A stretch of DNA of 64,000 nt from Druceiella hillmani (GCA_039881145.1 JAYKKI010000027.1:23261001-23325000), one strand, 5' to 3'. Positions 1-11,786 are shown, numbered from the stretch's first letter. The notes: generated by a model not told the origin, from the letters alone. A program made the numbers and translations.

Positions 1-78
1 ATATTTAGGATGTGTATTTATATATTACGTAATAATAAGTTTATGTTGGTTAACATATTTATACACATATGTGTTGTG

Positions 79-237
79 CACTTTATTACAGAACATTTTA
101 GAAAGAACATCTTGCCATACATTATTTTCACGTATTAATAACCGTTTACGCAGAACACGCCAAGAAACCTTCCTGACATTTAATTTTTTTGCGACTTCAT
201 CATTACGTTGTGTAATTTTATCAAAATATTTATAAAT
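79..237 (-). pseudogene. Helix-turn-helix-like coding island in the large repeat (copy 1)
   Basis: Read on the minus strand this gives an uninterrupted stretch of about 50 residues containing NDEVAKKLNVRKVSWRVL and then RENNVWQDVLSKMF. The pattern VAKKLNV..VSWRVL has the spacing of a helix-turn-helix DNA-binding motif, as found in many transposases and repressors. The counterpart in the other inverted arm (4193-4354, plus strand) gives nearly the same peptide with only a few changes. No start codon, flanking domains or catalytic motif were found, so the protein family is not identified. It may be an exon or fragment of a transposase in the parent repeat. Confidence 0.35.
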
Positions 238-446
238 TTATTCTTCCCCATGAATCCATCTCCTCATTACTGCAAAGAAATAAGTTCAGTAATTATTGTG
301 AAAATATAGCATTAAGTACATACAGACAAACAAACGAGGAGTGGAAGTCTGTTTTATTTTATTGCTTGATTCATATTTGTCAATATGCAGTATAACAAAA
401 GGTTTTATCGTAAGAGAATGTTAAATACAAAGGTAACAAGGAATTA

Positions 447-650
447 TCACAAAGGTTTATTTTTTAAAAGCCGCACTTTATTGAGCCACCACGGTATAAG
501 ATCCTCCTTCCGGTCTCGTAGACCAGTAGGCGGACAGCGTTCAATGCAATAGATGTTCTCGTGCGTTAACTTAATGATCTCATCAATTCTAGGCTGCTGT
601 CTTGCAGGGAAAAGCGCCCGTTCCTGTAGGTAGATCACGGTGTCAATAAA
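447..650 (-). pseudogene. Second conserved coding-like island of the large repeat (copy 1)
   Basis: The minus strand encodes QPRIDEIIKLTHENI, then CPPTGLRDRKEDLIPWWLN, followed by a stop. Upstream, in the minus-strand sense, lies a pyrimidine-AG sequence (ctacag) that could be a splice acceptor before the GAACGGGCG start of the block. The other inverted arm (3815-3960, plus strand) reads the same QPRIDEIIKLTH core but is frame-shifted after CPPTG. The third copy at about 61990-62130 keeps a variant containing CPP. I do not recognise the protein. It is written down because the same short peptide survives in three repeat copies. Confidence 0.3.
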
Positions 651-1106
651 TAATGGTTTGAATTAATAATGATATTATTTGTTTCCATTTTTGGCAAATT
701 CTTTGCTTAATATTTTTTTGTTTTCTGTCATTTTGTTCAGCTTATTTTATATTTTAACATCACTTAAATAAAGTGTTTGCAATATTAAGATACACGTATA
801 AAAGGTTTGTTATAGATAATACAGTTAATCTAAAATGCATCATCAACTCATTTGGTTTAAAATTTAAATTCAAATAAAGCATATTTTAAGAATATGTTTG
901 AGAAAAAACAATAGTTACATGGAAATACAAGGTAAAACCATGTATAAACACGACAGATCAATTTGGAGGTATATTAGTTTCATATAGATAAAGAATCCTA
1001 AATATCTACAAAGTTCATTTTAATGAGTTTGTAAAGGAATAGAGAAATAATATTTTTTAATTTTATTAAGGAATTTTATAAACTTTGTTATTTTTAATTG
1101 GTTCAA

Positions 1107-3121
1107 CATCTTATGAAATGTGTATATTTAATGTCATGAAAAATGCAAAAAGTCTAACAGTAATATTGCATTTATTTAATATATTCAATGGATAGAATCC
1201 ACCAATTAAAATGTAAGAGGAATTTTGGAAAATAATAATAGCAAAACTATGAACTGAATTTAAATTATTAATTAATTGAAAATAATATTTAATACAATAA
1301 ATGACCATCTCTTAAAGAAAAATACATTTGCGAACATAATTAAAGTCGTCAAATTTAAAAGTTATTATATTAATGATTGGTGTCAAACAAACTCAAAATC
1401 TAGAAATAATTTTTAAAAACAGGAAAATAAATAACATTTTTAATAATAGTTAATTACCTAACTAGTTTTTAAAAAGAAAACGGCTTTCCAAATATAGTTA
1501 TTTAAGGTAAAATCCTGCAGAAATCCCCAGTAGCTTTTCACCGTATATAGTAAAGTAGTTAAAAAAATTCAGACGTTGTTGATTATCAAATATAGTAATC
1601 ACCAGATAGGCGAAGTTATGTGGAAAATCAGAATTTTTTTCTCTTTCATTAATGTGCATAAGTTATACAATTTAAAACTAACGGTCTACCATAAAATTAC
1701 GGAAATAGAAATACCCAGTTTTTGTTCTGGTTAAACTATATAATGCCAAAAAAACCCATGGTTACCATCACAGCCATAGGACACAGTATCAAATAAGAGA
1801 TACGACAATATTCGTTATCGTGCTGAGTGTCCTTTTTATAATATCGGGTCGAAATAAATTATGACACAGAACGGAGGCGAGTCAACCAATGTGGTGAAAT
1901 GAACATGTTTATGTACGAAAGTAAAATGCATTTAAATCGCCTATTTTTTCTTTTTTTTGCTAAATTTTTTTTCTAAATATAGGCAATTACTTCAATAAAA
2001 CTTAAATAAAATGCCTTTATGACAAATCTATTCTTTACAGAAGATATTATGTTACTCTCTTGGTTTAATAGGCTTGTGATCTAATGAACTGAACCGTGCA
2101 AGAAATTCGATATTACGTTAGCGTATACTACTTGATCAAAAATAAAACCAACTTATTCGAATTACGTTTACGTATTTTTGTTCAAGTAGTATGTTTTAAA
2201 AATATATAATATGAAAAATTTAATGAAATAAGTTTATTTAATAAGGATTATACTTTTGGTCACTGCACATACCGTACTTGGAAGGTTTGATATTCTCATC
2301 TTCAATGTCACAACGACATTATGTTCCCACGTAGTACATTGAATGGAAATACAAAACATAACACAATTTCGAGATTCGACAATAGTCAATCTTTTCTCAT
2401 TCCATTACTGTAAAAAAATTAGTACTTCTCATTCTTCTGTAGTTTGTGGGGCAAATTAACAACAATATGTCATTGGATTAACAACAGGAAATTTTGGATT
2501 TTCATTAATAGTAGATTAATATAAAAGCCACTTGAATCTAATTTTCTTATGAAAAAATTTGAGGAATTATTAGTTAGTTATTTTATGACATGTTTGGGAT
2601 ATTTCGAAAATTAATGTTTCGTCTACGTGGTGAAACTGTAACGGGTAGATTTCTGCACAAAGAATTAATTTTTGAAATATTTTTGGCAATCTGAGAAACC
2701 TGTAATTCTAATAGCCTTTATATTTTTGGAGTCCATTTTTCTTTCTTCAATTCACGATGTTAAACCTATTTGTAAATTTAGTATCTTCCTATTTCTAATT
2801 AAAATAATTTTTCACTAATTTGTAATTGTCGCGAAGATCTTTTAACGTTGACAGTTGACCGTGCAACTTATATTTCTAACTCGATGTTTCTGATTGGAAA
2901 AATGAATTGTTAGTCACAACTAAATAATGTGTGTAGAAAACACTAAATTTAAATATATTAAATTCTTAAATATATAAATAAATAAATAATACATTTTTCC
3001 ACACCTTTCCAAAGAAAACCCTATTCAGAATGTAGACACATAAAAGTCATACGTTAGATATTATAACCATAAAGTTACACGCACTTGTTTTTTTTCTTTT
3101 ACTAAATCCCTTTATTACGTT
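1107..3121. other. Loop between the inverted-repeat arms, no gene seen
   Basis: AT-rich sequence without a convincing coding region. Part of the left side (about 1107-1370) matches the third family copy near 63100-63360, so the parent repeat is longer than the inverted arms. The rest is unclassified. Poly(ATAA)-like runs near 2965-2990 are simple sequence. Confidence 0.5.
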
Positions 3122-3175
3122 TTGAACGAATTAAAAATAACTTCGTTTACAAAGTTGCTTAATAAAATAAAAAAC

Positions 3176-3420
3176 AATTAAATGAAACTACGTGATGTAG
3201 TATTATTTCTACTATCTTTAATTTCTTTACCACGACCTAGGTTTCGTTGTATTACAACATCTTCAGGGAATCTTTGCTTATATCCCACCTGAAGATGTTG
3301 TCATACAACGAAACCTAGGTCGTGGTAAAGAAATTAAAGATAGTAGAAATAATACTACATCACGTAGTTTCATTTAATTGTGAATAATGAATTTCTACAA
3401 AATTAACGCCAAATATATTC
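3176..3420 (+). mobile_element. Hammerhead-bearing short retroelement, copy A
   Basis: A 245-bp insertion flanked by a perfect 15-bp direct repeat, AATAAAATAAAAAAC, at 3161-3175 and 3421-3435. It lies inside the right arm of the large inverted repeat, and the left arm (about 1044-1075) keeps the single uninterrupted target, so the boundaries are well supported. The first ~95 bp (3176-3270) is an inverted partial copy of the family, ending where the ribozyme's outer stem would start. The second part (3271-3420) is a direct copy that runs to the family 3' end AAATATATTC. It carries an intact-looking hammerhead motif at 3285-3325. No protein is encoded; the open frames on both strands are by-products of the palindrome. 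Confidence 0.85.
3285..3325 (+). ncRNA. Hammerhead ribozyme motif, type I, core intact (copy A)
   Basis: Elements in order: stem I 5' strand CCAC (3285-3288), core CTGAAGA (3289-3295), one extra T (3296), stem II GTTGT / loop CAT / ACAAC (3297-3309), GAAA (3310-3313), a very short stem III with loop CTAG, cleavage triplet GTC ending at 3321, and stem I 3' strand GTGG (3322-3325). Outside, CTTT and AAAG can form a second stem I helix. Departures from the textbook core are A at position 7, which is tolerant, and one extra base between A9 and stem II. The call comes from pattern recognition and has not been folded by program. Confidence 0.65.
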
Positions 3421-3814
3421 AATAAAATAAAAAACATTATTTCTCTATTCCTTTACAAAATCCTTAAAATGTACTGCGTAGATACTTGGGATTTTTTTGT
3501 CCAAATGAAACTAATATACTTCCAAATTGATCTGTCGTCATTATAAATAGTTTTAACGTGCATTTCCATGTGACTATGGTTTTTTCTCAAACACATTCTT
3601 CAAATATGCATTATTTGAATTCCAATTTTAAACCAAATGAGTTGATGATACATTTTAGATTAACTGTATTACTAGAATCTATAACAAACCTTTCATATAT
3701 GTATGTTAATATTGCAAACATTTTATTTAAGTGACGCTATTCATGGAATTTGCCAAAAATGGAAACAAATAATATCATTATTAAGTGAAACCATTATTTA
3801 TTGACACCGTGATC

Positions 3815-3960
3815 TATCTACAGGAACGGGCGTTTTACCCCGTGAGATCGCAGCCTAGAATTGACGAGATCATTAAGTTAACGCACGGGAACATCCATTG
3901 CATTGGTCCCTGTCCGCCAACTGGACCGGCAGGGGGATCTTATGCCGTGGCGGCTCTATA
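3815..3960 (+). pseudogene. Second conserved coding-like island (copy 2)
   Basis: Plus-strand equivalent of 447-650. It carries QPRIDEIIKLTHGNIHCI and CPPTG, then runs into GGSYAVAAL and a stop near 3960 because of small indels. The preceding bases end in ctacag, consistent with a splice acceptor. Function unknown. Confidence 0.3.
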
Positions 3961-4192
3961 AAGTGCGGGCTTTAATATTAGAATACCTTGTTACCTTTGT
4001 ATTTAACATTCTCTTACGATAAAACGTTTTGTTATACTGCATATTGACAAATATCAATCAAGCAATAAAATAAAACAAATTTCCACTCCTCGTTTGTTTG
4101 TCTGTATGTACATAAATGCTATATTTTCAAAATATTTACTGAAATTATTTCTCTGCACTAATGAGGAGATGGATTCATGGGGATAAATAATT

Positions 4193-4354
4193 TATGAATA
4201 TTTTGTTAAAATTACACAACATAATGATGAAGTCGCAAAAAAACTAAACGTCAGGAAGGTTTCTTGGCGTGTTCTGCGTAAACGGTTATTAATACGTGAA
4301 AATAATGTACGGCAAGATGTTCTTTCTAAAATGTTCTGTTATAAAGTGCACGAC
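4193..4354 (+). pseudogene. Helix-turn-helix-like coding island in the large repeat (copy 2)
   Basis: The plus-strand counterpart of 79-237. It reads YEYFVKITQHNDEVAKKLN, then a shared RKVSWRVLRKRLLI stretch, without stops. Differences from copy 1 include D to V, R to H, W to R and N to Y in the peptide. Conservation of the open frame between two diverged arms hints at past coding capacity but does not prove it, because arm homogenisation would give the same picture. The family is not recognised. Confidence 0.35.
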
Positions 4355-4431
4355 ACATATGTGTATAAATATAATAACCAACATAAACTTATGATTACGT
4401 AATATATAAATACACATCCTAAATATATATA

Positions 4432-4972
4432 ATATATATTAACATAAATATATAAATTCACATCATAACGAACGTTGTAGTGTTTTTAAAAGAAACATAA
4501 CTTTCTAACTCAATTATCTAAAGTTTATTGTGCAAAACTGTCTTAATTAAAATGAAATTTTATAGTGATTTTCTCTAACTTGATAAAGTTTCCTTTTCAT
4601 ACCATAATTTAGAATTTTAGTCGCCCGGACCGGGTTTTAAGTAAGCAGTCATATACGCGCCGGATTTCCGTCATTGGCACGATATAGGTCAATGCCTAAG
4701 AATGTTTTTCTACTTATGTGAACTCAGAATCATCATATCACATATGCTACTGTGAATTTCTAAATAGGTGAATAGTCGGTTATCTCAAATTTGCTGATAA
4801 GAGACCAACAGAAGAAATTAATTAAATATAAGGAAAACAATTTAGAAAATAAATATGGTTCTCAAAGTGCACTGCGTAAGTTTGACTTAAAAATATTTTC
4901 TTCTTGTTATATTTTCTTCTTGATTGTTCGGCCACTTAAATGTTAATGCTCTCGAACCACTTAACTATAAAC

Positions 4973-5040
<68 letters not shown>

Positions 5041-7164
5041 AAATTAACCTGATATTAGGTGCATGTTATATCTCTTTAAATGAGATGTAAGGAAATAAAA
5101 CATTATTTTCAAGAATTTCAATTTTTATTTTAAGTTTGTGTATCAAAAAAATTAATTATCTCTCTTCCCCTCGCTTCCTTCTCGATCATGTGAAATAAAA
5201 ATCTGAATAAATTCATATCATTATTTTATTTAAGGCTTTAAAAAAACACGGATATACAGCGACGTGAGTGATTGTGTAGGGTTTCTGGTTTTTCTTATTG
5301 AAATCCCTATAAGAAAAATCTAATTTCTAAAACACAAACAGCAATCATGCTGTAATTCAACAAACCCGGATAAGATATTCTCCTATTATTATTCACAATT
5401 CATAAAATGATTAAGATAAGTAATTTGCATACAAAATATTCAAGGAAAGTTTCATGCATGTAATGCATTTCTGCAACTTACATATACATTATTCGGTACA
5501 TTCTCATACACAGAACTACGTTCAAACTTCGAATATGTGGCAAAATTCGAGCTAGACATTAAAAATTATTAAAAATTTTAATAACTGAAATTTTTTGGTA
5601 TTATGTAAGACAGAATCTTATTTACTTTTAATCATTTTCTTGTAAGAAATATATATAGGAGAGTAACTTGATTGCTTTATGTATTATGTTTATCACTAAA
5701 ATTATATATTTACTAATCAAAATAAAAATAATGCGAAAACAAAACACAACTTTTCTTAAGTTTCGGAGAGACTTAGGTAAATCCGTTATATTTAACTAAA
5801 CAGAAATTTATTACAATTCAAGGACAAAAATACTTTTTAACTTCTGGCGACCAACTTTGCCCTTTAGCTGCTTTCACAGTAAATCGGAAATAATAAGTTA
5901 CGAAGAGAACAAGTCGAGAACTTGTTTCTCTAGGGACTAGATATTGAATAGTTGGAAGTATCAATTATTATCGAGCTTTAATCAATGAGTATTAAAGATC
6001 GTTTTATTATACTTAAACGTATTATAATTATAAAATACATTTTTTAGCTTTCCGAAATATACCTATGTCAACCGAAGGCAATGTTATGTGAAATAAATTA
6101 ATAATATAACGGGGTAAAAAATTTGTCAACTTGAAAGAATATACATTAGAAAATAACGTGAATGATAAGCCCAATTCCGAAAGTAAATATCGTGGACTCT
6201 ATAAAATCTATAACTATTGAGAAGGGCGAAACATTGGAGAATAAATGTAACAAAATAGAGAAAATAGAAATACATAGAAATATCATTAGTTGTTTTATTA
6301 AAATTATAATTTTTTTTAAACTTTTTAATAAAACAACGCCATCTTCTATCCTAGAGCAACTTGATAAAATGTTAATTTTGTTGGAGGACGTCATCGACGT
6401 AGCGACTTAGTTTTTACCTACCTACACAACACAAGAAAATATATATTTTAATTATTATTTAAATACCAAAGTTCTCGTAAATTAATTGACTAAAATGTAA
6501 AATACAACATTTTTAAAATATATTTATGAAACCAATATTTGATTGTACGGAGATGCTGTAAATACTATAATCGCATGGGTTGAAATAGAATTTAGGCTGT
6601 TTTACTTGTTCTTTGTTGGTGTATTTTGGTTGTAAGATATATATTTTGCTGTAAAAGTTTTAAGAAAATATACACTTTTAAGACAACCTAAAATGGACCT
6701 AAGACAGTAAATCGAAGTCTTGGGTCTACGTTTGATCAATAAGGACATAATGAAATTTCCTCGTAATTTAAAAGACGAAAACTAGGCAATAGGTGTTTTT
6801 CTGCAAAACTTACCTAATATCAAGAAAGATAACTATTTTTTTTTAAAATGACTTCACTTGAAATTTTGTGTCAATATGTATATGGCTATGTATTTGCGAT
6901 AACCTCATGGCACTGATACCGGTACTTCTAGAACCAGAACCCCTACACAATCACTCTCGCAGCTGTACATCCGTATTTTGTAGCTATTTCTTCTTACAAA
7001 TAATGTGATGCATTTTATAAGAGCTTACTGGTTTGAATATTTTGCTTATTAGTAAAACCTAAACATATTTTGGTCTTGAGTCTTGATAAGGAAATTTGTT
7101 AGTTGTTTAGGAATGTTTAACAATTTTGTCACGTCTCTGAATCATTCACTTAATATACCTGAAA
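4432..7164. other. Gene-free AT-rich stretch
   Basis: Contains a (TA)n microsatellite at about 4974-5034 and an inverted repeat at 6289-6337 (15-bp arms, gttgttttattaaaa and its complement). That inverted repeat lies inside a 6146-6410 segment that is open on both strands, with no recognisable protein. GC-richer patches occur near 4620-4690 and 6900-6975. No gene or known element seen. Confidence 0.5.
4974..5034. repeat. (TA)n microsatellite
   Basis: About 60 bp of uninterrupted TA dinucleotides. Confidence 0.95.
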
Positions 7165-7178
7165 AGTTGTGTAATTAC

Positions 7179-7771
7179 AATTACATGAAACTACGTGATG
7201 TAGTATTATTTATACTTTCTGTAAGTTCTTAACCACGACATAGGTTTTGTATAATCAATAAATATAAAAAATAAATAAATATATGAATAAATAAAACGGG
7301 AGATTTGATAGCATTAGTAATATAATCTTGTTCTAACTTTCAGATACCCTTGCTTTTGTATTACTGAGAATAACTTCCATTTAATTTGATTACGTACACC
7401 GTAACATTTGCATTGTACAACCTCATAGAATAACATTAATTGAATTTATTACCCTCACTAAAATACTTGTATATTGTATAACTCTCGGAAAAATAATAAA
7501 ACCTACACCGTTCCTCTACAATAAACTCACTAAAAAAGCAGTGGGAAAACCCACACAAACTTCACTTTTACTATTGTGTTTGAAACATATAAATGCTGTT
7601 GGATGTTCCTAAGAGTTAATCTTTGCTAATAGCCCACCTGAAGATATTGTAATACAACGAAACCTAGGTCGTGGTAAAGAACTTAAAGAAAGCAGAAATA
7701 ATACTACATCACGTAGTTTCATTTAATTGTAACAATGAATTTCTGCAAAAATTACGCCAAATATATTCAAT
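7179..7771 (+). mobile_element. Hammerhead-bearing element, copy B, with long internal spacer
   Basis: An inverted partial unit at 7179-7250 and a direct unit at about 7618-7771 are separated by about 370 bp of sequence not seen in the other copies. A 14-bp target-site duplication with one mismatch, agttgtgtaattac (7165-7178) and agttgtataattac (7772-7785), encloses the whole structure, so it inserted as one piece. The 3' end matches the other copies. The inverted unit has lost its ribozyme core; the direct unit keeps a hammerhead motif at 7634-7674. The spacer has no coding signal and could be an extra piece of the parent element or material captured before insertion. Confidence 0.75.
7634..7674 (+). 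ncRNA. Hammerhead ribozyme motif, weakened stem II (copy B)
   Basis: Same order of elements as copy A: CCAC, CTGAAGA, GAAAC, CTAG loop, GTC, GTGG. One strand of stem II reads ATTGT in place of GTTGT, so the pair next to the core becomes A-C. Core residues are otherwise intact. Activity would be expected to drop, but this is untested. Confidence 0.55.
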
Positions 7772-7785
7772 AGTTGTATAATTAC

Positions 7786-10763
7786 TAAAATATATATTAT
7801 CCTTTATTATCGTATTTGTAATTAAAATTAATTTAATTATAATTGTTTTACCGTTATCAATGGAAAGACATGTATATTAGAGAACGTCCGTTCTCATTGG
7901 GAGTCTAGGCGAATTGCCTTCCTTCCAATTGGGAGACCACAAGATTGGTTTCCTTCCTATATATTTAAGCGGATGAAAGACATGGCATATAAAGCATTGC
8001 CTTATTTTTGAGTTCGTGACGGGGTATAGCGGTTTCACAAAGCAAAACATGGGTCACGTTTGATGTCATTCCAGTGAGTACGACAATGTGTATTATTTTT
8101 TTTTGAAACCATGCATCCTATAATTAGAGTAGAATCAATTTGAGCTTTAGAATGTGGTTTATTTTCTTAGTTGAGAATGCACCAAGCTTTGTCATTTATA
8201 GCGATTATAAAATGCGTTCTTGAAAAAATTGAGATATAAAATGATTCATTGCAAAGAGATAGTCATTAACCAAGTTAGACGGTTGTGACTTGATGGTAAT
8301 TACGGACACTAGTACGGAATCTTCGACAGTCAACTGTATTGTTATGAAGTGTGATGTTCTGGTAACTTTAAAAATCCTGTGACAGCCTGAGCGGAATATG
8401 GGAATATATTAAATTTGCACATGTAGACAATAATGTTTTGAAGTACTCTTAAGTTCGGTAAAGGTTTGCAAAAGTAAAGTGTTTAACTTTGAAAACAAGG
8501 GATGCTTTGAGATCCTTGTGATATAATTGTTTACATCGTAGGGACTTGGACTTCGGGGCTTAGACTTTTAGCATTTTGTATACCATGTTAATAGTTACCA
8601 AAATATACGTACATGCCAGCGTATGTGCAGGTGTACATATTTGGATGCTTTTTAACCAATGAACCGACTACTATGAATATGAAGCTAGCTGACTATATAC
8701 TGAACTAGTTTTACCAATTAACTATAAATGAACTATTTTAACTAAATACCAGCTGACCTCATTTATCAGAATATAAAAAGTGTATTTTTTTACACAGCGC
8801 TGATATTTTACGTTCAGAATAGTACGATGGTCAAATGTTTTGGTGAATTTGAAAAACCCAAAGGGTTGAAAGATCGAAATAAAACAAAACAATTTATGAA
8901 ATCACTTCAAAACATTCAAGGAAAATAAAATTATAAAAACTATTAAAAAATTCTTTTCCGCAATTAAACGACTAATAAAATGAGCCATGATAAAATTAAT
9001 CATATTTTTTTACAGTTGTCATGATGAATGTGATTCAATACATTCTTTTGAACAGGAAAATGTTTTAAAGATATATTTTTTTGCATAAAACAACGGAAAA
9101 ATCATACTGTAAATATTTGTCTTCAAGGAATCGATAGATCTATATAATGTAATGTAGTATTCCGATGTCGATGTTCGTTCTGGCTTTCGATCTCAACTCA
9201 ACGAAGATATCGAAACAGTTTACGCGTGTCGGGTTTTGTCTTCGATATCCTGATGAGTACTTCTACCCGAAATAATTCAGCAAATATAATTTATAACACT
9301 ATAAATATAAGTTTCGGTTTATTTAGAATCTCCTCATTAAACGCAGTGGAATTTTCTAAAAATTTTCTCTCTCTGTGTGAGGTACAAAATTTTGAAAAGA
9401 AAGTAACATAATTAAAGACGAGTCGCAAATATTCATATTTGAAGCTCGTCTTAAAACTGTACCTAAACCGATTTCTTACCCGTATTGTATGTTCTTTTTT
9501 CTTTAATACATTTATACATTTAAATGGAAATGTGCCTTAGGTACTTTTGGTTTACTTAAAGAGACCCTTCATACAGCCTGCTTTTAGGTATAAGAGGACG
9601 AAAATTTGTGTGATTTATTATAAACACTATTACCTAAAACATTCTTTGTGTATTTTTTACATGTTAGTCCTGATATTCCTTTAATGATCTAAAATGTTTC
9701 TATTACACTTGCTAATATGATTTTATAACGAAGTAACCCTCACAGTAATTGAGAATATTATTTTTAAAGTAACTGAGAAAACCAGTACTCATAATAACTG
9801 AGAAGTCAAAGTCGTCAAAAACTTCGGCACATAATTGTGAGATTGATTTGAGTAACTGAAATTTAATCAATATTATTTTAAGAACAGACGACTTGCGTTC
9901 TCTGATTGTCGTCAATTTCAAAGAAATGGCTAATATTTAAATGATACTGAACTCAATTATTTTTTATTCCTGTTTAAATAATTGGTAGGAATATTTCCAG
10001 AAGACGAATACTTATATTTCAAATGAAAACCAAGTTATTTTGACCCCATTTAACTAGCTTAAAACAATGTTTATGCCAAGTTATTTGAGACATTTTTCTA
10101 TTGTCTTGAAAAATATATTTAAGCAAAGATAATATTTTTGCGAACTTTGATTTAGTTACTGTCATTTTTCTAAATATTTTTTCGAGGAATTCACATTAAA
10201 CTTTAAATGGAAACAAAGTCGTTGCGAACTGAATTATTTATATAGAACATGTTTGACCTTAACTAAAAATTCTCCATAAAAATTAGTTTTGGATTAATGA
10301 TAACATTCAAATTTGAAAGTCTGTTTATACTCGGTCAAAGATTAGTTTGAATTCTTTGAATACGAAATAAATAACTGCGAGCAGAAAAATGGTATTATTT
10401 TGTAATACCCTATTCATTTACACTTTAGTTTCATTGAAGTTCAAAATAGGCTTATTTGAATATAATGGTTTATAAAAACCAGTTGTTGAGCATCGCAAGG
10501 GTAATTTTATTACACAATTTGCCATCTACCAACAGCAATGAGACAGAACTATGTACTATTATTAATTATTGTGCTTGCTTAGAGAAAAATAAATTTAATC
10601 CCCTATAATAAAACAAATTATTTATTTTTACTCATTTAGCAAGATAATCTTGCAAATTTCTTATTAACAAGCAGGTGAAAATCTTTTGTATTCTTATGAG
10701 TAAATTAATTGGGGAGCAATTTGTTTCTCCACAATAATGTAATTAATTAATAAATTGTTTATC
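7786..10763. other. Gene-free AT-rich stretch
   Basis: No gene recognised. A GC-richer patch at about 7880-8060 includes TATA-like atataaa near 7989 and could be a decayed promoter or LTR fragment, but nothing confirms it. A small foldback lies at 9414-9453 (arms aagacgag / ctcgtctt). Open frames here have no recognisable domains. Confidence 0.45.
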
Positions 10764-11640
10764 CATATTGGGTCCCTTTTTATTATGTTTATAAATGATA
10801 TCAGCAATTGCTTTAAACACAGCAAGTTGTTATTATATGCTGACGACATTTTAATATTTTTTTAAAAATAAGAGATTCTTCTGATCATTCGAAGCTATAA
10901 GAAGATCTTAACAGACTAGAAGCATATTGCAGAATAAACAAGATACAATTAAATCACAGTAAGTATAAATGGACCACTTGATATAAAAACAAGACGATAT
11001 ATTTTAACACCTATGATATAGATGTCTATTCTTTGGAGTCTGTTAATTTCATACGTGTTCTTGGCGTAATGTTTGATCAAAAGTTAAAATTCACGTTAAG
11101 TAGATCACTTCGCGAGCCTGTGCTTTGCTGAGCATTGTCTTACGAACTACCAAACCCTTTAAGCAAATCAGAACATATCGAAACATCTACACAAGTCCTG
11201 TGCGATCTCGAATATGCTGTTGCAGTATGGAATCTATACTATCTTACATACTCTGATATGATCGTAAGAGTGCAGAAACGTACCTTGCGATATTGCTTCA
11301 ATATGCCCAAAAGAGACTATTGTAATGCATTGTATGCTTTCAAATACCGTCCTCTCCGCGAAAGGCGTATCGATCTCGGAGCAGTTGTACTTTATAATAT
11401 TTGCCATAGTCGTTACGATTGTGCCGATATAGTGAATCAGTTGCAGTTTTGTGTGCCAGAGAGAGCGACCCGTAGCTCTGCACTTTTCTATCAACCTACC
11501 GCTCGCATTAATGCTGGTGCTCGTGTACTACTACGCAGGCTTTGTGATGATCGCGACGAAATATTTCATTTTCTAAACATATTTGCTAGCTCATTACTTC
11601 AATACAAACAGTCAGTTCAGCGGATATTATACGACTATAG
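10764..11640 (+). pseudogene. Jockey-type non-LTR retrotransposon reverse transcriptase, 3' relic
   Basis: The C-terminal part of a LINE reverse transcriptase, an enzyme that copies element RNA at a nicked chromosomal target. From 10764 the frame reads HIGSLFIMFINDISNCF followed by LLLYADDILIFF, where YADD (10836-10847) is the catalytic motif of the palm domain. It then meets a stop at about 10863, and the following thumb region is broken by frameshifts. From about 11190 a long open frame gives LEYAVAVWN, SDMIVRVQKRTLRYCF, RPLRERRIDLGAVVLYN and ARVLLRRLCDD, which match the conserved C-terminal block of Jockey-clade elements. The N-terminal endonuclease and gag-like frame are absent, so this is a 5'-truncated, dead copy, as is usual for LINEs. 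A 3' tail may extend to the AATAAATAAATC run near 12040-12050. Confidence 0.85.
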
Positions 11641-11786
11641 GGTTTTTAAAATCATTAACACTACATTTTCTTTTTATTCAAATTTGTATGATGTTTATTT
11701 ACTTTTTTATTCAAATCGATGTTATTATATATGGGATGGTTATTACTATTAATTATATTACTGGTAACTATTCTAGTGAACTTTAA

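Larger units (their letters stand above)
1..1106. repeat. Left arm of a large (~1.1 kb) inverted repeat
   Basis: This stretch is the reverse complement of about 3122-4431, once a 245-bp insertion in that arm is set aside. Matching blocks include 1-200 with 4240-4431, 470-640 with 3815-3965, 680-780 with 3720-3780 and 900-1100 with 3125-3600. The arms differ by scattered substitutions and small indels, so this is an old duplication. The left edge lies at or beyond the window start. The same sequence occurs again, in this orientation, at about 61540-63400. At about 1044-1075 the arm keeps the uninterrupted site that holds a hammerhead-bearing insertion in the other arm. The arm limits are approximate. 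Confidence 0.9.
3122..4431. repeat. Right arm of the large inverted repeat
   Basis: Reverse complement of 1-1106, lengthened by an inserted element at 3176-3420 and its second target-site copy at 3421-3435. Without the insertion the arm is about 1.05 kb, close to the left arm. Similarity fades inward of 3122, where the intervening loop of about 2 kb (1107-3121) begins. A pair of arms this long could fold back as RNA if transcribed, but nothing in the sequence shows transcription. Confidence 0.9.

Noticed and set aside
6146..6410. Overlapping 82-residue frames on both strands, one with hydrophobic segments
   Set aside because: AT-rich composition readily gives hydrophobic frames; no domain, neighbour or second copy supports a gene.
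7880..8060. Possible LTR or promoter with a TATA-like box
   Set aside because: Only a GC-richer patch and one TATA-like string support it; no partner LTR or transcript evidence is visible.
11234..11494. 86-residue minus-strand frame
   Set aside because: Shadow of the Jockey-like reverse transcriptase C-terminus on the plus strand.
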